A stretch of DNA of 64,000 nt from Malus domestica (lineage: Eukaryota > Streptophyta > Magnoliopsida > Rosales > Rosaceae), in contig NC_091675.1 in NCBI RefSeq assembly GCF_042453785.1, positions 3,360,501-3,424,500 of the forward strand, in the 5' to 3' direction. Position 1 is the stretch's first letter; every line of letters starts with the position of its first letter. Of the stretch, positions 30,014-47,789 are shown in pieces. The notes under the pieces were generated by a model, which worked only from the letters and a program-made list of their open reading frames with translations, made no database searches and was not told the DNA's origin. A program made the position numbers and the translations under genes.

Positions 30014-33000
30014 TCAAGACTGTTGCTGGCTGCTGAAGATGCGCTTCAAATTAGGGCATGCAGCACGTAATTTCCCCATGCTCATCGGGCTTATCTGTCA
30101 ATCATCATAAAAGACAGTATTATAAGAGGTAGGTTTTCTTACAACGATATGGCGAAGGAGAGAAGATTGTACCGACCTTGGGACAAAAACGAACATCAAG
30201 AGTCTCCAGCATGCTACATTTAGATATGGCAGCTTCCACTGCTGCTTCATCAATGTTGCAGGACTAATACAAAATCCCAGCAAGAAAATGAACTTAGGGA
30301 GCAGCAAACAAAATAAAACTAATTTTATAAAAAAAAAGATATATAAATTTAAGTCTAACCGCACCTCTCTTAAAAAATACAAAATACAAATTCCCCAGTT
30401 ACATGCCTTTTCAACAATTTGTTCGTGGTTGAACATGAATTTTATGTGGTAATGAATATTTTTTTTTAAGGTGATAATCCGTATTATAACCACATAAGCA
30501 AAATGCATACCTGAAGAAAGAGACTAGTCAATTTCGGACAGTCAAGCTTCAAAACTTCCAAAGAAGTACAATTGCTGAAAGAAAAAACAGAAACGTTAGT
30601 AACAAGACAAAACATCATGAAAATCAAGAACCAAACATACAGAGATTTTCAAACTAAATAAACAAATTACCTCAAATTAAGGAAGCAGAGGTTGAAACAA
30701 GCGACATCAACGTCCTTTAAATTTGCAGAAAGAGAAAGGTTTAATGACGACATGTGGAAACAACGTGCTGCTTGTGGAATGACAACTTTCCTAATATTTG
30801 GACAGCCTACACAGTTGAGGTTCTGCAGTAACCGGTTTGGCTGCTCAATTGGAACCTGGACATTCTCAGGTAAAAACATGCCAGATAGGGCAGCAGGTTG
30901 CCCGGCACTGCTACCCCAATCCAGGTCATGCATGTTCACACAGCCATTCAAGCTCACATGAGTTAAGTGCGTACAAAAAGAAAGAAGCTCCTCGATAGCA
31001 GACTGACAGAGGGTTCCATAAGACAAATCCAGTTCTTGGAGAGCTGGAAGAGCCCCTTCCTTGTAAAGAGGCTCCAAGGATGAGTCAGATAAGTACTTGC
31101 AGGCTTGTAACTTTAACACCTGGGAGAAGATAAGATCCAAAAAATCATGTCAAAAAATCTGCCCAAGATTCTTCTAATTTAAGTTCAAATTAAAAACAAA
31201 TCAACAAAGTCTGAGTAGGAGGACCAACATGCTATGTAAAATATCATATGGTAGGAGGACCAACACACTAAATTTAACAAAAAATCAACAAAGTATGAGT
31301 TGTAAAAATCACCTTAAGTTTCATACAAGACTCGAAAACTGGCTTCAAGTTCATCAAGAAAGTGTAGGACAAATCAAGCGCAATTAAATTTGGAAGACAG
31401 CGCAAAGAGTAGAGTCCATCAGAACCAACAGAGGGGCATGACATTAGAATTAAAGACTCAATCAGCGGGCATGAAGCAGCAGTTGCAGACAAGCAATCAT
31501 CCCTAAGCTGACTGCATGTGCAAATTAATAGAGATTTGAGTTTAACTGAGCCTGAAACAGTAAGAGCAGAGCGGGCGGGTGGGTAGGTAAAGTATTAATA
31601 AGTAATGAAAATAACCTGCAAAAGGAAGCGTCCAGAGACGTTAATAATGGACAATTGATGGATACTTCAGCTAACACACCACATCCCTTCAGCTCAAGCA
31701 GCACCATATTCGGCGCTTCGATACTGAGCACATTCAATTTGGGACATATTCCCAAATTTAGTGACCTAAGACCAACCTGAAGAAAGAATGAGAAAAGGAT
31801 TCAGTTTTCTATTGACTGCTTAATGTCAAAATTAAAATGCAGTGAAAACAGTGTGATAAGCTCATGACTTTATATAAGGGCAACATAATGCATATTGTAA
31901 AACTCATAAATTTTCACAAAAATCTTTTTACTTTACAATCATTATATCTTACTGGACAAAATTCTGCTCTTTCAAGATGATCACAACCATCTAAAGAAAC
32001 TTGTTCAAGATAGGGGCAAGTCAGTTCGAGAGAAGTAATTGCCCGGCAACCAACAAGTGAGAGGCTGACTATAGAAGTGCTGCAGAATCGAACTGCGGTT
32101 AAGCTCTGGGTGAAGTAAAAACAATATGTCAGCCAAAGGAAATATACATACCAGGAGACAGCTGATAACTCAACCGACCAAACAAGTAATTAAGGACGAT
32201 TCAACCCTCCCTGAGTAACATACTAACAGTCCAAGTATCAGGGGGAACAAATAACATTCAAAGAGTTTTTCACAATACCCTATATGATTCAGGGGAATAA
32301 CCAACAGGTCATGCATTGTTGACAACATGGTTTAAACTCACAAGTTTATTGCATCAATTTACAGTCTTACATAAGAACACATCAAATAATTTCAAACTGC
32401 AAAATTTTATATCATCCCATAAGCTAGCGTAATCATTTCTCAACAGTATTAACTCAGGTAATAAGAAGAGCTAAATTGACAAACCTCACAGTTTTCGAGA
32501 ACCAATGTTTTGAGCAAAGGACACCCACCACCATCACTGAAAACATCACATATAGAATTTGTTAAAGATTCACAATCTGTAAGGTCCACTTCTTGCAAAC
32601 TTTGGCATTGCAGTGCCAGCGTGGTTAAGCTCTCTTGCTTTTGCAGAGCTAGTTTCTGCAAATTCCAAAGACAACTTGTTCAGATTTCATGTGTCTAATA
32701 AAATGAACGCTAAAAGAATATTAATGGTTCTTCAGAAGACTTACCTGAAGTGAATTTGAAGTGATGTTGATACGATGGAGCACAGGACAGTTAGAGACCA
32801 TTATTGATGACAGCATGATGCATCGTAGATTCAAATCAGCAAACCTGCAGGACAAATATGCAAGATTAAAAAATTTCTAAACAAGTAAGAGAAATTCTCC
32901 TCCCCAATTGGGAAGTTTTCTAGGTTTTTTCCACAAGGGAGGGGAGACTGGAAGAACATGAGCTTACTTGCGACAATGTACTAGCCTAATATTCTGCAAG

Positions 33001-35809
33001 CGTGGAAGATCCAAGTTGACAGCAGTAAGTAGACTGCAATTGTCAAGCTCCAAAACCTACAATGAGTAATAATCAGATTAATATGTTTAAGGCATTCAGA
33101 GAGACAGCACAAAAAATACCAATACTTGAGACCGGATTTATACCTCAAGCATGTAACTATGAGATATCGCAACCATTGAAGCCGAACTGATGCCCTCACA
33201 ACTGTGAAGCTTAAGAACCGTCAACATTGGCAGTCTTACAGACTTCAAAAGGAAAACAATGCACAGAAGCATGTCAAATAAAACTAAATCCAAATATTGC
33301 TAATAAAAAAAGGGCAGCAGAAACCACTACAAACTAACCTCAAGGGATATATTTGGACAGTATGACGCATTGAGAACATGAAGATTAGCACAAGTAAGAG
33401 CAATCTCACGTAGAGTTTCATCACTAACACATGAACAATTTGACATATCTAAAGACTCTAATTGAGGACATGAAGTTGCTGCTGAACGAATTGCAGCATC
33501 TGACAGCTTGTGGCAAGAGCCTATATCAACATCATGCAAAAGAGGGCTATTAAGAACAGCCTGCGCCATGTTACTGCGCTTCAATGACAGAGTTTCAAGT
33601 TGCGGACACCTGCAGAAAATCAGATTCAGCACAAAATGTAACCAAGCAGACAGTATGTAACAATTCAATTATAACTAAAAAAAATCACCTGATGGATATG
33701 CGCATAACACGACATTTTGTTAATTGAAGATGACAGAGTCTATCATGGTTTATAGGTATCTCCTGGATACCATTACCGAGAGTAGCATCATTGATGATCA
33801 AACTTTTCAACATTTGACAGTCTGCCAAGGAATGGAAAAAGATGTCCCCTAGTTGCCCTTTACCTAGGATTAAAACCTCAAGATTCCTGAGAAACAAAAA
33901 AAATTAAGTTACGTGAACTGGAAACTATATAAAAGAATAAATAGAAGAGCATAAATATTTAGAAAAGCAATTTACCTCAATGAAGAGATAGCTTTCATGA
34001 CAAGCAAGTGAATCGCAGGGGTACCAGAAATATTCAATTCTGTGGCATTGGGATACCGCCAACATATGTCCTCAACTGTAGTTGCATATAAAATGAGTAA
34101 TAAGCACACAATTTTATATGATATTAAAATTCACACACATTAGAATTTACAAATGGAAACTAAAATTATATAAACTCAACAAACACATTATCCATGCCGC
34201 ATAAACTATGAGTACTAACCACCCAACTTTTAATCTAATAAATGAATACTTCCCAAATGCATTATCCATATCATAAGCTATGTCATAACACAAGCGGTAA
34301 AATTACATACAGCCAAGCCAACAAGGCTCCCTGCTTTGCAAGGTCATACAAAAAACCAACCAAAGCATGGAAAACCATTACACATTTTAAAGAGGGAGAA
34401 TACAACATTCTGCCCAAAACACATCAGTGACCACTGGTACAAATTCTCTACTTACTTGGCAGTTAGCACAATAAATCTTCAGTTCTTATACTTAATAGCA
34501 GTGAACCACAAAAAAAAAAAAAAAAAAAACAGTAGAACTCACATTGATCCACAGATATACTTCGATTCTCAAAATTCAGACACCTCCAGAAATCTTCATG
34601 AGCACTAGCAGATCGCCACTGCCTGCAGACTATTGCAGCTCGGCAAAGATTAATGTGGTCCAAGAAAGAGAAAACCTGACAATAAGGAGAATATGATATT
34701 AACAATAGTAATTATAATAACATAGTTAGGACCAAAAGTGATAATAGCCCTTCACATATGCACTATACGCGGCGCTATGCTTACCATATGTAACAGGTCA
34801 TCTGTAAGATCCATCCGAACTTCTAAATCTTCTGTTTTTGAGGTGCCACTATTATCCCCTTCATCATCCTTACCACTTCCAGAATCAAAGGGGCCCTCCT
34901 CACCGCCATTATTAGTAGTAGTATCTTGAAAGAATGTCTCACTCTTAAATGGAACAAAAGAGCTCTGATTTATTCTGTAGTCTCTCTCTGCAGATGAACT
35001 GGAATTTCCCGCACCTGAAGACATTGCCATTGCATAATGGAAATCACTGCAAGAAAAAACGTTGCGGACAATCATGAGTATCTTTATTCCCAGCTGACAA
35101 TCAGATTATACTGAAACCAAATAAAAGATAAGCATATACCACATACTCATTAGGTTAAAGTAAATTATTCCCAGCTGACAATCAAATTATACTGGAACCA
35201 AATATTCTAAAACATATAAACCTCTAAACTATTAGTAATGAAACTAATCAGTTAATCTTACATTCCCCAATTATTCACCCAGTAGCTATTAAAGGTCAAT
35301 ATTTTTGTAACCCCATAGAAATTTACCTAAAATCTACCAATCAATCAAAATTGAGAGCAAAACCCACAAAAATTAGAGAGAGAAAGAGAGTTACAGTGAG
35401 AAACTCACTGATTAAAGGATTGAACTTTGGCTCGCTTATGGTGTGAATCGTGATCACCACCATCGTCTGCAGCCGAGCTACTCTCGCCTTCGGAAAGCCG
35501 AGGGTTCCTAATTGAGGCCCTCAACGACGCAAGAGCGCCAACACACAGAGACTCGTCCCACTGAGCCCCGCCGCCGCGCATTGCCTGAACCATCCCTTCA
35601 AACAATCTCAGATGGTCGTCACGGCCGCGCTCATTCCCCACCAGCCCCAAACTCTGAGCATTGCCGTCAATTTCGTCGCCATTCCCAACGGCGACCTCCG
35701 AATTGCCGTCATTTCCGAAATCCCCCTCGTTCATGATCGCCTTCGCCTCGCTACCGTCCTCTTCTGGTTCGTCTCCTTGGGTGAAGCATAGGCAGCACCA
35801 AATCTTCAT
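30014..35809 (-). CDS. FBL15: F-box/LRR-repeat protein 15 (SLOMO type)
   Basis: Substrate-receptor subunit of an SCF ubiquitin ligase; the Arabidopsis orthologue SLOMO (At4g33210) affects auxin-dependent timing of organ initiation. Seventeen exons join in frame to 1005 aa: 35809-35409, 35046-34785, 34675-34543, 34075-33976, 33886-33689, 33609-33339, 33242-33144, 33056-32968, 32844-32745, 32655-32485, 32105-31953, 31776-31616, 31511-31313, 31119-30671, 30574-30511, 30263-30177, 30094-30014. It starts MKIWCCLCFTQGDEPEEDG. An acidic Ser-rich region precedes the F-box (about 213-257; DLTDDLLHMVFSFLDHINLC). Some 20 cysteine-type LRRs follow (e.g. CPQLESLDMSNCSCVSDETL). The C-terminus is SMGKLRAACPNLKRIFSSQQ. 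Length is close to the family's (about 990 aa). The upstream ATG at 35824 is not preferred. Confidence 0.95.
34300..34350 (-). mobile_element. SINE tail fragment in FBL15 intron 3
   Basis: GCCAAGCCAACAAGGCTCCC and TGCTTTGCAAGGTC match the tail part of the Au-type SINE fragment seen at 21750-21880. Only about 50 bp remain. Confidence 0.5.
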
Positions 35810-36555
35810 GCACTCGAAGAGCAAACCCCTCGGGACTCAGCAAACCCTAGGTCGCGATCCGACGCATCTCCATCCCCCTTCCGACTCCTCCCTCAAAATT
35901 AAAACCCTAATTGTCGCAGAAACGGCTTTTGAAACCCTAGAAATGTGAGGACCGTCGATTCGAATTTTTTTGAAATTTTCGGATTTTTCAATACGAATTA
36001 CAACACGAATTGATCGATATCTACATTAATATACAGAATTGAATTGGGAAATTGAGAGGAAGAGAGGGAATTTCAGCGGATCTGACAGGGGATCCTCCTG
36101 AAAGTGCTTATTTGCGGTGACGTGCTTTTTTAGTGTACCCTCGAAAGTGCTTTTGAAAATAATCTCTCTGTTTATTTTTCTACTTGGAAATGAAACTGCG
36201 AGTCTTGCAATAAGAGAGTCTTCCTTACAAAAAAAAACAAGAAAAAAGAAAAGGAAAACAGAAGTATTTATAGTGTAAACATGACGACGTCGTTCCCTTT
36301 TGTCTTTATTTTTGTAACTTTCTTATTTGCTTTTCTCTTTCCTTTTCTGCTATTTGTTGTTTAGGGCCGGCTAGTAATATTTACAAAATGACTTTTGAAA
36401 AACTATTTTGTAAAACGGAAACAACAAATATGATTTAAATTTTGTTGGGAATGTGTTTGACAATTGAGTCCAAGAATGATTTTAGAGAATTAAAACATTG
36501 AAAACGCATTTTGTACCCAATGTCAAAAAATAAAAATAAAAATTTGTGTTTTGTA
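35810..36555. other. Upstream region of FBL15
   Basis: Leader and promoter region of FBL15; the minus-strand leader is rich in GAGAGA near 36056 and AAAACCC words. No other gene seen. Confidence 0.5.
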
Positions 36556-37180
36556 GTAACGGTATCTGTGGTAGTAAGGATGATGGTTGAGACAAGAGTG
36601 ATGTTAGTAGCAATGATGGTTGAAGTAGTGGTAATAGCAGTGACAATAGAGATGTTACTATGTGAGTGGTGGCAATGGTGGTGTAGAGGGTAATGGTGAA
36701 AGGTGAAAGGTGGTGGTGGTGGTGGCGGCGGTCATTATGATGGTGGTAGGGAATGGTTGTGTTAGCATTGCTTATGAGAGATGGTTGTGAAAATAGTAGT
36801 TGAGAGGTGGGGATGATGGTGGCGAAGGTGGTGAAGGTGGTGGTGGCCATGATGAAGGTAATGGTTGGAGAATGTGGTAATGGTGGCGGTGCCAATGGTG
36901 CTACAAGATGGTGGTGACCGCCATGGTGTGACGGTGAGGGTGGCAATGGTAGTGGATAATGTGGTGGTGGTGGTAATAATGGTGTTAATGGTGACGGGTG
37001 AGGTACATGTGGTGTTAGTCATAGTGAGACAGTGGCGATAATGTCGACATCGGCAATGGTGAAATGGTGAAGGTGGTGGTGGTCATGGTAGCGAGGGTGA
37101 TAATAGTCGCGGATATGGTGGTGGGAGGTGGTGTTGTCAAAAATAGTGGTCATGTTGGCGACATTGGTGATGGTAATAAT
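36556..37180. repeat. TGG/GGTGAT-rich low-complexity block
   Basis: About 620 bp of imperfect triplet-like repeats of TGG, GTGA and AATGGTGG on the plus strand. The long minus-strand frames (Thr/His/Ser/Pro runs) result from the triplet bias and are not considered genes. Confidence 0.8.
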
Positions 37181-37559
37181 GACATACGTGATTTTATTTT
37201 TATCAAAAACTCTAACTTTGTTTTATAATGTATCTTTTATATTTTATTATTTTGAATGTTTTTGAAATACAGATAAAACATAAAATATGTTTTACAAAAC
37301 TTAGGCTAAATATTGTTTTTTGCATCTTTTTGTTTTTTGAGTTTATTTTCACAAAACAGTATGCCGAACCCATTTTTAATCCATAAAATTTTTAAAAATT
37401 GCAAAACGTTAACATACCCAATACACTCATTGATGTGTTTTTTTTTATTGTCAATTTCTTTATATATTTTCTTTTGTCATTCCATGCTTCTTACATTTCA
37501 AAAAGACTTAGATAAATATTATTCGACCCCAATTGGCTTATCTCTACATCCAACTTAAA

Positions 37560-39015
37560 ATTCTTTGAAACTTCAACTTTGCTCTTAGGTAAATAAAAAG
37601 AAAATAAAAATTAGAACTTGTTGGATAGTTTCGGCCATCAACACCTCTCCATATTTTCGATGCACCCAATCGAAGTTGCAGCAACCATCGATGCTCTCCT
37701 TTCTCTTACTCCTTTATCTCTTGTTTCTTTATGCGAACTTAAATCCAATCAATCGGAAAAGAGAAGCCGGTATGAAGTGGAGCTATACAGTGAAAGATAA
37801 CAGAACAAATTATTTAATCTCAACTCTGTAACTTGGGAGTTATACATATAAACCATGAAATTCAAACAAGGAAAACCCAATACAACAAGAAGAGTCAAAC
37901 AACAGTTACATGACTATGTCCGTATTGGACATTGGTTTCCAATAGCAACTATAAGAGGTCACATTGATGACTGATTGGAGTTATAGATGGTTTTGGTTTA
38001 TCAAACAGGAATTTAGAGCAGAGTCATGTTAGTGCAAACGCTGAAGTGTCACATCCTGGCTCGGGCCCTCATCACATCCCAAGCTCGATTATACCGTAAC
38101 ACAATATTGTCCGCTTTGGACCTCCACCATACCCTTACGGTTTTGTTTATGGGAACTTACACGAGAACTTCCTAGTGGGTCACCTATCATGAGATTGCTC
38201 TCGCGCGAACGGTTTTGTTTATGGGAACTCACACGAGAACTTCCCAGTGGGTCACCCATCTTGAGATTGCTCTCGTGCGAACTCGCTTAACTTCGGAGTT
38301 CCTATGGAACTGTAGCCAGTGAACTCCCAAAAAGCCTCGTGTTAGGTAGAGATGAGAATATACATATAAGGCTTACATGATCCACTCTCATGGGCGATGT
38401 GGGATCTTACAATTCACCCCCCCTTAGGGGCCCGACATCCTCGTTTGCACACTTTCGGCCAAGGATTAGCTTTGATACCAAATTGTCACATCCCGGCTTG
38501 GGCCCCCACCACATCCGGGCTCGACTCCACCATATCACGATATTATCTGTTGTGGCCCCGACCACACCCTCATAATTTTGTTTATGTGAACTCACACGAG
38601 AACTTTCTAGTGAATCACTCATCCTGTGATTGCTCTCACACGAACTTGCTTAACTTCGGAATTCTGATGGAACCAGAAGCCAGTGAACTCCCAAAATGCC
38701 TCATGCAACGTAATATACATATAAGTCTTACATGATCCACTTTCCTAGACAATGTTGGATCTTACATGAAGCGTATGGTGATTCCTATTCTTTTAAGCTA
38801 TAACAGTTGTCAACAACCTTAAGGAAATTTTTTGACAACGTTTGGATTGGGTTTGTTGAAAAGAATAGAGGAATGCAAATGTGTGGCAGGGTTTGGATTA
38901 GAGATTGGGTGTAGAGATAAAAACACAAATTTTTATTTTATTGTATTTATTTATTTTAAGGCTAGGTTTGACAGTTTGAAGGATAACATTATTTAATTAG
39001 GTGTAGAAATAAAAT
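37560..39015. repeat. Old dispersed repeat, copy B, split by a Cassandra element
   Basis: Segments 37560-37800 and 38780-39015 match, in order and orientation, 47790-48180 and 48290-48490. Shared words include AACTTCAACTTTGC and ATCCAATCAATCG, then GGGATAAAAACACCAAT-like and AAATAAAATAA. The Cassandra insertion at 38047 lies between. Element class unknown. Confidence 0.55.
38047..38766 (-). mobile_element. Cassandra TRIM retrotransposon, complete
   Basis: Terminal repeats 38047-38411 and 38484-38766 are flanked by the duplication TGAAG (38042-38046 and 38767-38771). On the minus strand the primer site reads TTTGGTATCAAAGC (initiator-Met tRNA type). Each LTR holds a region like 5S rRNA (e.g. 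GAACTCCGAAGTTAAGCGAG and GATGGGTGACCCACTGGGAA in minus sense), the hallmark of Cassandra. The left LTR is longer because 72 bp of the 5S-like part is duplicated (38138-38209 and 38210-38281). No coding sequence. Confidence 0.9.
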
Positions 39016-39019
39016 AAAA

Positions 39020-39110
39020 GGAAAACTAATAAAAAAAGCTTTAAAAGTTTTTGTTTTAATCAAAAACCATGTTATAAGTTTTGTTTAATGATTAGTACAA
39101 GGCCCATATT
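39020..39110. mobile_element. MITE fragment, GGAAAACTAAT family
   Basis: Begins GGAAAACTAATAAAA and shares internal words with copies at 44034-44189 and 58324-58470. Truncated on the right. Confidence 0.45.
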
Positions 39111-39429
39111 AAAGTAGTCCAACTAAAAATGGCCTAACTATAATAAATTATGGTTTGTTAATTTTACCCCTAACTTTTTTAGATTGAGTTTTAGATTTTC
39201 GTCGTTAATGGAGTTCATCGTTGTTTTGCAGACCTTCTTCTTTTTCTTTGAAACAAAAATATACATCCTCATGCTATTTAATTTATATTTTGTATTATTT
39301 CGTTGAAACGTGATTGTCGTTATTATTTATAAAGTATTCGAGGTACTGTTTTTCAATTTTTATTCGTGAATGGAGTTCATCGTTTGTTTCTCCATAAAAT
39401 AAATTTGAGATATGCATGTTATTCAATAA

Positions 39430-39770
39430 TAACGACGGGTCACTGTTTCTGGACTGTAAAAATAAACTGTTTTTGGATTTTAACTAACATTGTTTCTGGA
39501 ATCTAAGTCACTATTTATGGAATCTAAGTTACTGTTTCTAGATCCAAATGAAATAGACACATTGTTTCTTAAATGTAAGCTATAAAAGAAATAGTGAAAT
39601 TCATTGTATTTGGATTCAAAGCAAAATAAACATCTTGTTTATTAAATATAATCAACTGATGCATGAAAGAAAATAAACAATCAAATGTTAAAACATAGAT
39701 TGTTTTTGGAATCTAAGTCACTTTTTCTAGAATTTAAGTCACTGTTTCTAGATTTTGGTTATTTTCTTTT
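39430..39770. repeat. Dispersed short repeats GAATCTAAGTCACTGTTTCT
   Basis: At least six imperfect copies of the 20-bp word occur here, in two clusters (39430-39560 and 39690-39765). No known element class. Confidence 0.6.
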
Positions 39771-39779
39771 CAGATACAG

Positions 39780-42769
39780 TGTTTGTTTGTGCACAGAAAA
39801 AAAAAAACACTGTATTTGATTTTTTTTCTTCCAGAAACAATGTTGGGTTCTCCATAAAGAGTTTTATGTTTTGGTTTTTTTTCCTATTTACAAACGCCTA
39901 ACATGTACGTACATCACCGGAACCGTAGGTCCTTATTGGATCTTATTGGAATAAAATACTAACACTATAAATTATTCGTGGTGCAAATAAGAGGATGAGG
40001 ATGAGGACGATGACGAGGAAGAGGAGGATAAGGACACGAAAAAGGTAGACAATAGTTTTGGATGATTTTTTTATTAAACTTTGAGCTATTTTGGTTAAAT
40101 AACATTTTAGAATGGTTTTTGCTTAAATATTTATTGGTCCAAGCCCTTTTCATTAAAGCTCCATAAACTAAGTGCAAATAAAAATTCCCAATAGTTAATG
40201 TTTATGTGGTAAGGTGGGGTTTATGCTCTATTTAAATCATTGTTCTTTAAGAAAAAAGGATAATATTTGGAAATCCAATATTGTGTCCTGATTTCCCCAC
40301 CTAAAAGAAAAATCATACAAAGGATATTTGTTTGGTCAAAATAATTCTGGTAGCATTTAATGAGTAAGAATATCTAATTAAAAAGAAGAATATGTCAGCA
40401 CAATGCCTTGAATTTGTCTTATTTCGTACAATGAAAAATGAGAAAAATAAATACCATATATGCTAAATTTTACATTATTATTCCAAGTAAATTCTCATCT
40501 CAAACTTAATTGATTATATCAACTAATTTTAGTTTAGTGATTCTTAATTTCTGGTATCTTAAGTTCAATTCACGCTCTTTATTTATTTGAAAAATAATAA
40601 TCTCAAACAATTTTGCAACAGATATTTATTATAACCGTATACAATTACTCACACAGATTTAATAAAAATGGGTGGAGTCAGAAGCAACCATCAAAATTGT
40701 TTTGTGAGAGTAATTGGACAACACGTGGCACGACTGTTCTTCAAACCTAGACTAATTTCAACTTTGATAATTAAGAATGATTAAGCATTACCCATGTGTG
40801 AAACCTTGGACATTAGACAGTGATAAACTTGCAAAGAGGGGAACATGTGGGCCCAATGGACATAATAAATTGTGGCAAAAAGATGTTAAGAAATCCCCCA
40901 AGTATTTAACCCTAAATCTTAAACATAACCCAAAGCTTGTCCTGCCCATCAAAATGGTAGACAACATTGGACTTGCCCACAAATGGTTCACATTTTAAAA
41001 TATCAAAATTCACTTGAATCTTCTAAAGCCCCATGCCTTCCCTAGCTTAAAACTACAAAACAGGCCTCACACAAAAAGCCCAAGTATTTGATGATGGGCT
41101 TGATCCATTTCTTTAATTAGCTTCAAAATTGAAGAATTAGTTGTGGCTAATTGAAATTAGGATGTTAAATACATGAGATAGTGTCGCGTGCTTAAAGGTA
41201 ATCTAGGTTCAAGCGTCAAGGATTTGTCCTTGACACTTGCTACATGTAGCGAGGAAGAGAGATAAAGTAGTGAATAAATGCACAGTGCTGCTCCTTCATA
41301 TTTTCTCAATTACATTAGATCTACAACAGTGGTGGTGGTGCGTGATGAACAGTCAGTGGCCGCTGCACTCGTTGATGCCGGAGACGGCAGGGGTGGAGAG
41401 GTCATTGGGTCGGATCTTGACGTGCATGCCCACGGACTCCAGATATGATATTTTTTTGTTTTTTTAATCCCGATTCGGGTGAGACATATATGCTTTAACA
41501 ATACTCGCAATATTCTAACATGCTAGAGCAAAGATTAGCATAGGAATGGTTAGATTCCCTTCCATCGTAACAAAATAAAAGTAAACAGCCGAATATTTAG
41601 CTCATCGATCCGTGGTTTAGTTTCCACAGCATTCCAAATATTTGCAGCCTTTTGCATGGTTCAAACCTTCCAACGTAACATGTTGTATATTATATATTAC
41701 TGATTTTAATGCATGGTCTGAGTTTTGATACAAAACGCACACTACTTTCACCGGCGGTAAATACTAAAAGTAAAACACGTGATTGCATTTGCATGGCACG
41801 TTTACAAAGAACGTATACGACGTTTTTTGCATGGGAATTTAATTAACCTAGGCGGTTCATTTTCTAATCATGATGAGTTTAAATCTTTTGCACTTATTTT
41901 GTGCGTGGTTTTTATGTAGCATTTATTATTGATTGACTCGTGTTAAATTTATGAAAATTGAGTTAAGAAGAGTTAAATTTATGAATACATATTAATTAAT
42001 AATAGAGATTACAGAGAAACTCAGATAAAATGGATCACAAAAAGGCTACAGATAAAATGAATTCGGAAGATTTGAATTCTCTAAGCACATATTCGATTGT
42101 AGATTACAAGAAATCATGATCTTATAATTGCCTTCCAAAGCCTGATACGGGGCGCACAGTACCACAACTTTTCTCTACTTTTCATGAGAAAAAGAAAAAA
42201 AAAAGGAAAAAAAAAAAGAAAATTAAAGGGAGAAGAAGGAAAAGTAGAAGATAAAGAGAAACCAAGTAAGATTTGATTTTCATTGAAACCAAACAAACCA
42301 AGGCGAAGGTCGAGGTTTGGTAAATAAGAACCAAATCGATTGGGAGAAAAAGTGGAAGCTTTTTTATTTTTTTGCATGGTGTGTTTTGATCTTTTTTGCA
42401 TGAAAAGAGAATCTGATGCCCTAACTACACGCCTAATTAGCAACACTTTTTTTTCCATCTCTTTTTTGTTGAAACGAAGACTAGTGGCACTTTGGACAAG
42501 TTGAAGTCAAATCATCTCGAACTGAACATCAAAGCCAGTTAAGGTTATCCTAGATAAGACATAATTACTTTTGAATTAAATCGAGTGGTTTAAAATAATT
42601 AAACAAGTTCAGCTTGTACATCAGGGCTTAAGGTTTTAAACTTCAAAAAGGAGCAAAGGCAAATTTATAGCAAAAGAAGAAGAAAAACAGACATATCATT
42701 TAGAGATTCTTAGTTATTTTTTATTTTGCTTATGTAATGAGAGAGATAAATACAATAAATGGTTATAAG
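39780..42769. other. AT-rich gene-poor stretch
   Basis: No gene supported. A GC-richer piece at about 41320-41450 keeps a short minus-strand frame, perhaps an exon relic, but I cannot assign it. A purine-rich tract lies at 42180-42260. Confidence 0.5.
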
Positions 42770-43135
42770 TTATAATCTCACATTATCATGACATTCGTGA
42801 GAAACATCATAAAACTTCAAGCATGATAATCACACGCATGACTTCAATGTCATGGATAGTTGAGTTAACCAAAGTGATGATCATGGCCACATTTCAATAT
42901 ATTACTGGTTCTAAAATAGAATCTCAGATTATCACGGCATTCGTGATAACATACATACGTTAATGTCATGAATAATTGATTTAACCACACTAATGATTGT
43001 GTGATATACAAATGCTTACAAAGAAGATGTGTATATCTGACTATTAGACAGATTGTCTGCTTAACGTGGCATGTAACGTCAGCGTCATGGATAATTGAGT
43101 AAACCAAAGTGATGATCATGGCCACATTTCAATAA
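42770..43135. repeat. Three direct repeats downstream of CKX7
   Basis: Copies at about 42773-42898, 42905-43005 and 43078-43133 share GTCATGGATAATTGAGT, CCAAAGTGATGATCATGG and CCACATTTCAATA. The middle copy is the most diverged. Period is roughly 130-150 bp. Confidence 0.75.
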
Positions 43136-43395
43136 ATGAGCATGATGGTCATATATACTTCCACATTTTCATCATCAACTAAGAAACAAATAGAAAGATG
43201 ATAAAAAAACTTTGCTCAAAACTAAACCTTTACATTAATTTGCTCCAACAACTTCTTTGTCGAATGTCGATTGATAACAACAGTACTGACCCACCAGAAG
43301 CAATGAAGCAAAAAATTTAACGAAAAATGAAAAATAGATGACAACAAAATTACATTGGACCGAACCATCAACAGAGACTATTTATTCAACTAATG

Positions 43396-47481
<4,086 letters not shown>

Positions 47482-47511
47482 CTAGAAAGCTTAGTTTGTC
47501 CTGTGTCAGAC

Positions 47512-47514
<3 letters not shown>

Positions 47515-47550
<36 letters not shown>
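47515..47550. repeat. (GA)n microsatellite in the CKX7 leader
   Basis: About 18 uninterrupted GA units lie about 120 bp upstream of the CKX7 ATG. Confidence 0.95.
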
Positions 47551-47553
<3 letters not shown>

Positions 47554-47789
47554 TAGAGTAGTAGTACTCTTTTGCTTGCTTTGCTCTCTGTGGTGGTTAC
47601 GGTTTGGAGTTTACGCTTAAATAGCGGCTGATTCGCGTGTCACTCCCCCTGAGAAATTAAAATTTCATTTTTTAACTTAATTATTCATTTTTTTAAAATT
47701 TAATTATTTAAATATTTGATTTTTTGAGGCGTTTCAGTGTTTGAGAATTCAATGGAACCTATTTTTTATTTTTGCACTCAACTTAAAAA

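Noticed and set aside
36482-37022. His/Thr/Ser/Pro-rich ORFs on the minus strand
   Set aside because: Triplet bias of the TGG-rich low-complexity block, no conserved features.
40777-40998. 73-aa plus-strand ORF
   Set aside because: An isolated short frame with no recognised similarity, in AT-rich intergenic DNA.
42114-42458. 114-aa minus-strand ORF
   Set aside because: Driven by a purine-rich tract (Phe/Pro/Ser runs); no homology or gene structure recognised.
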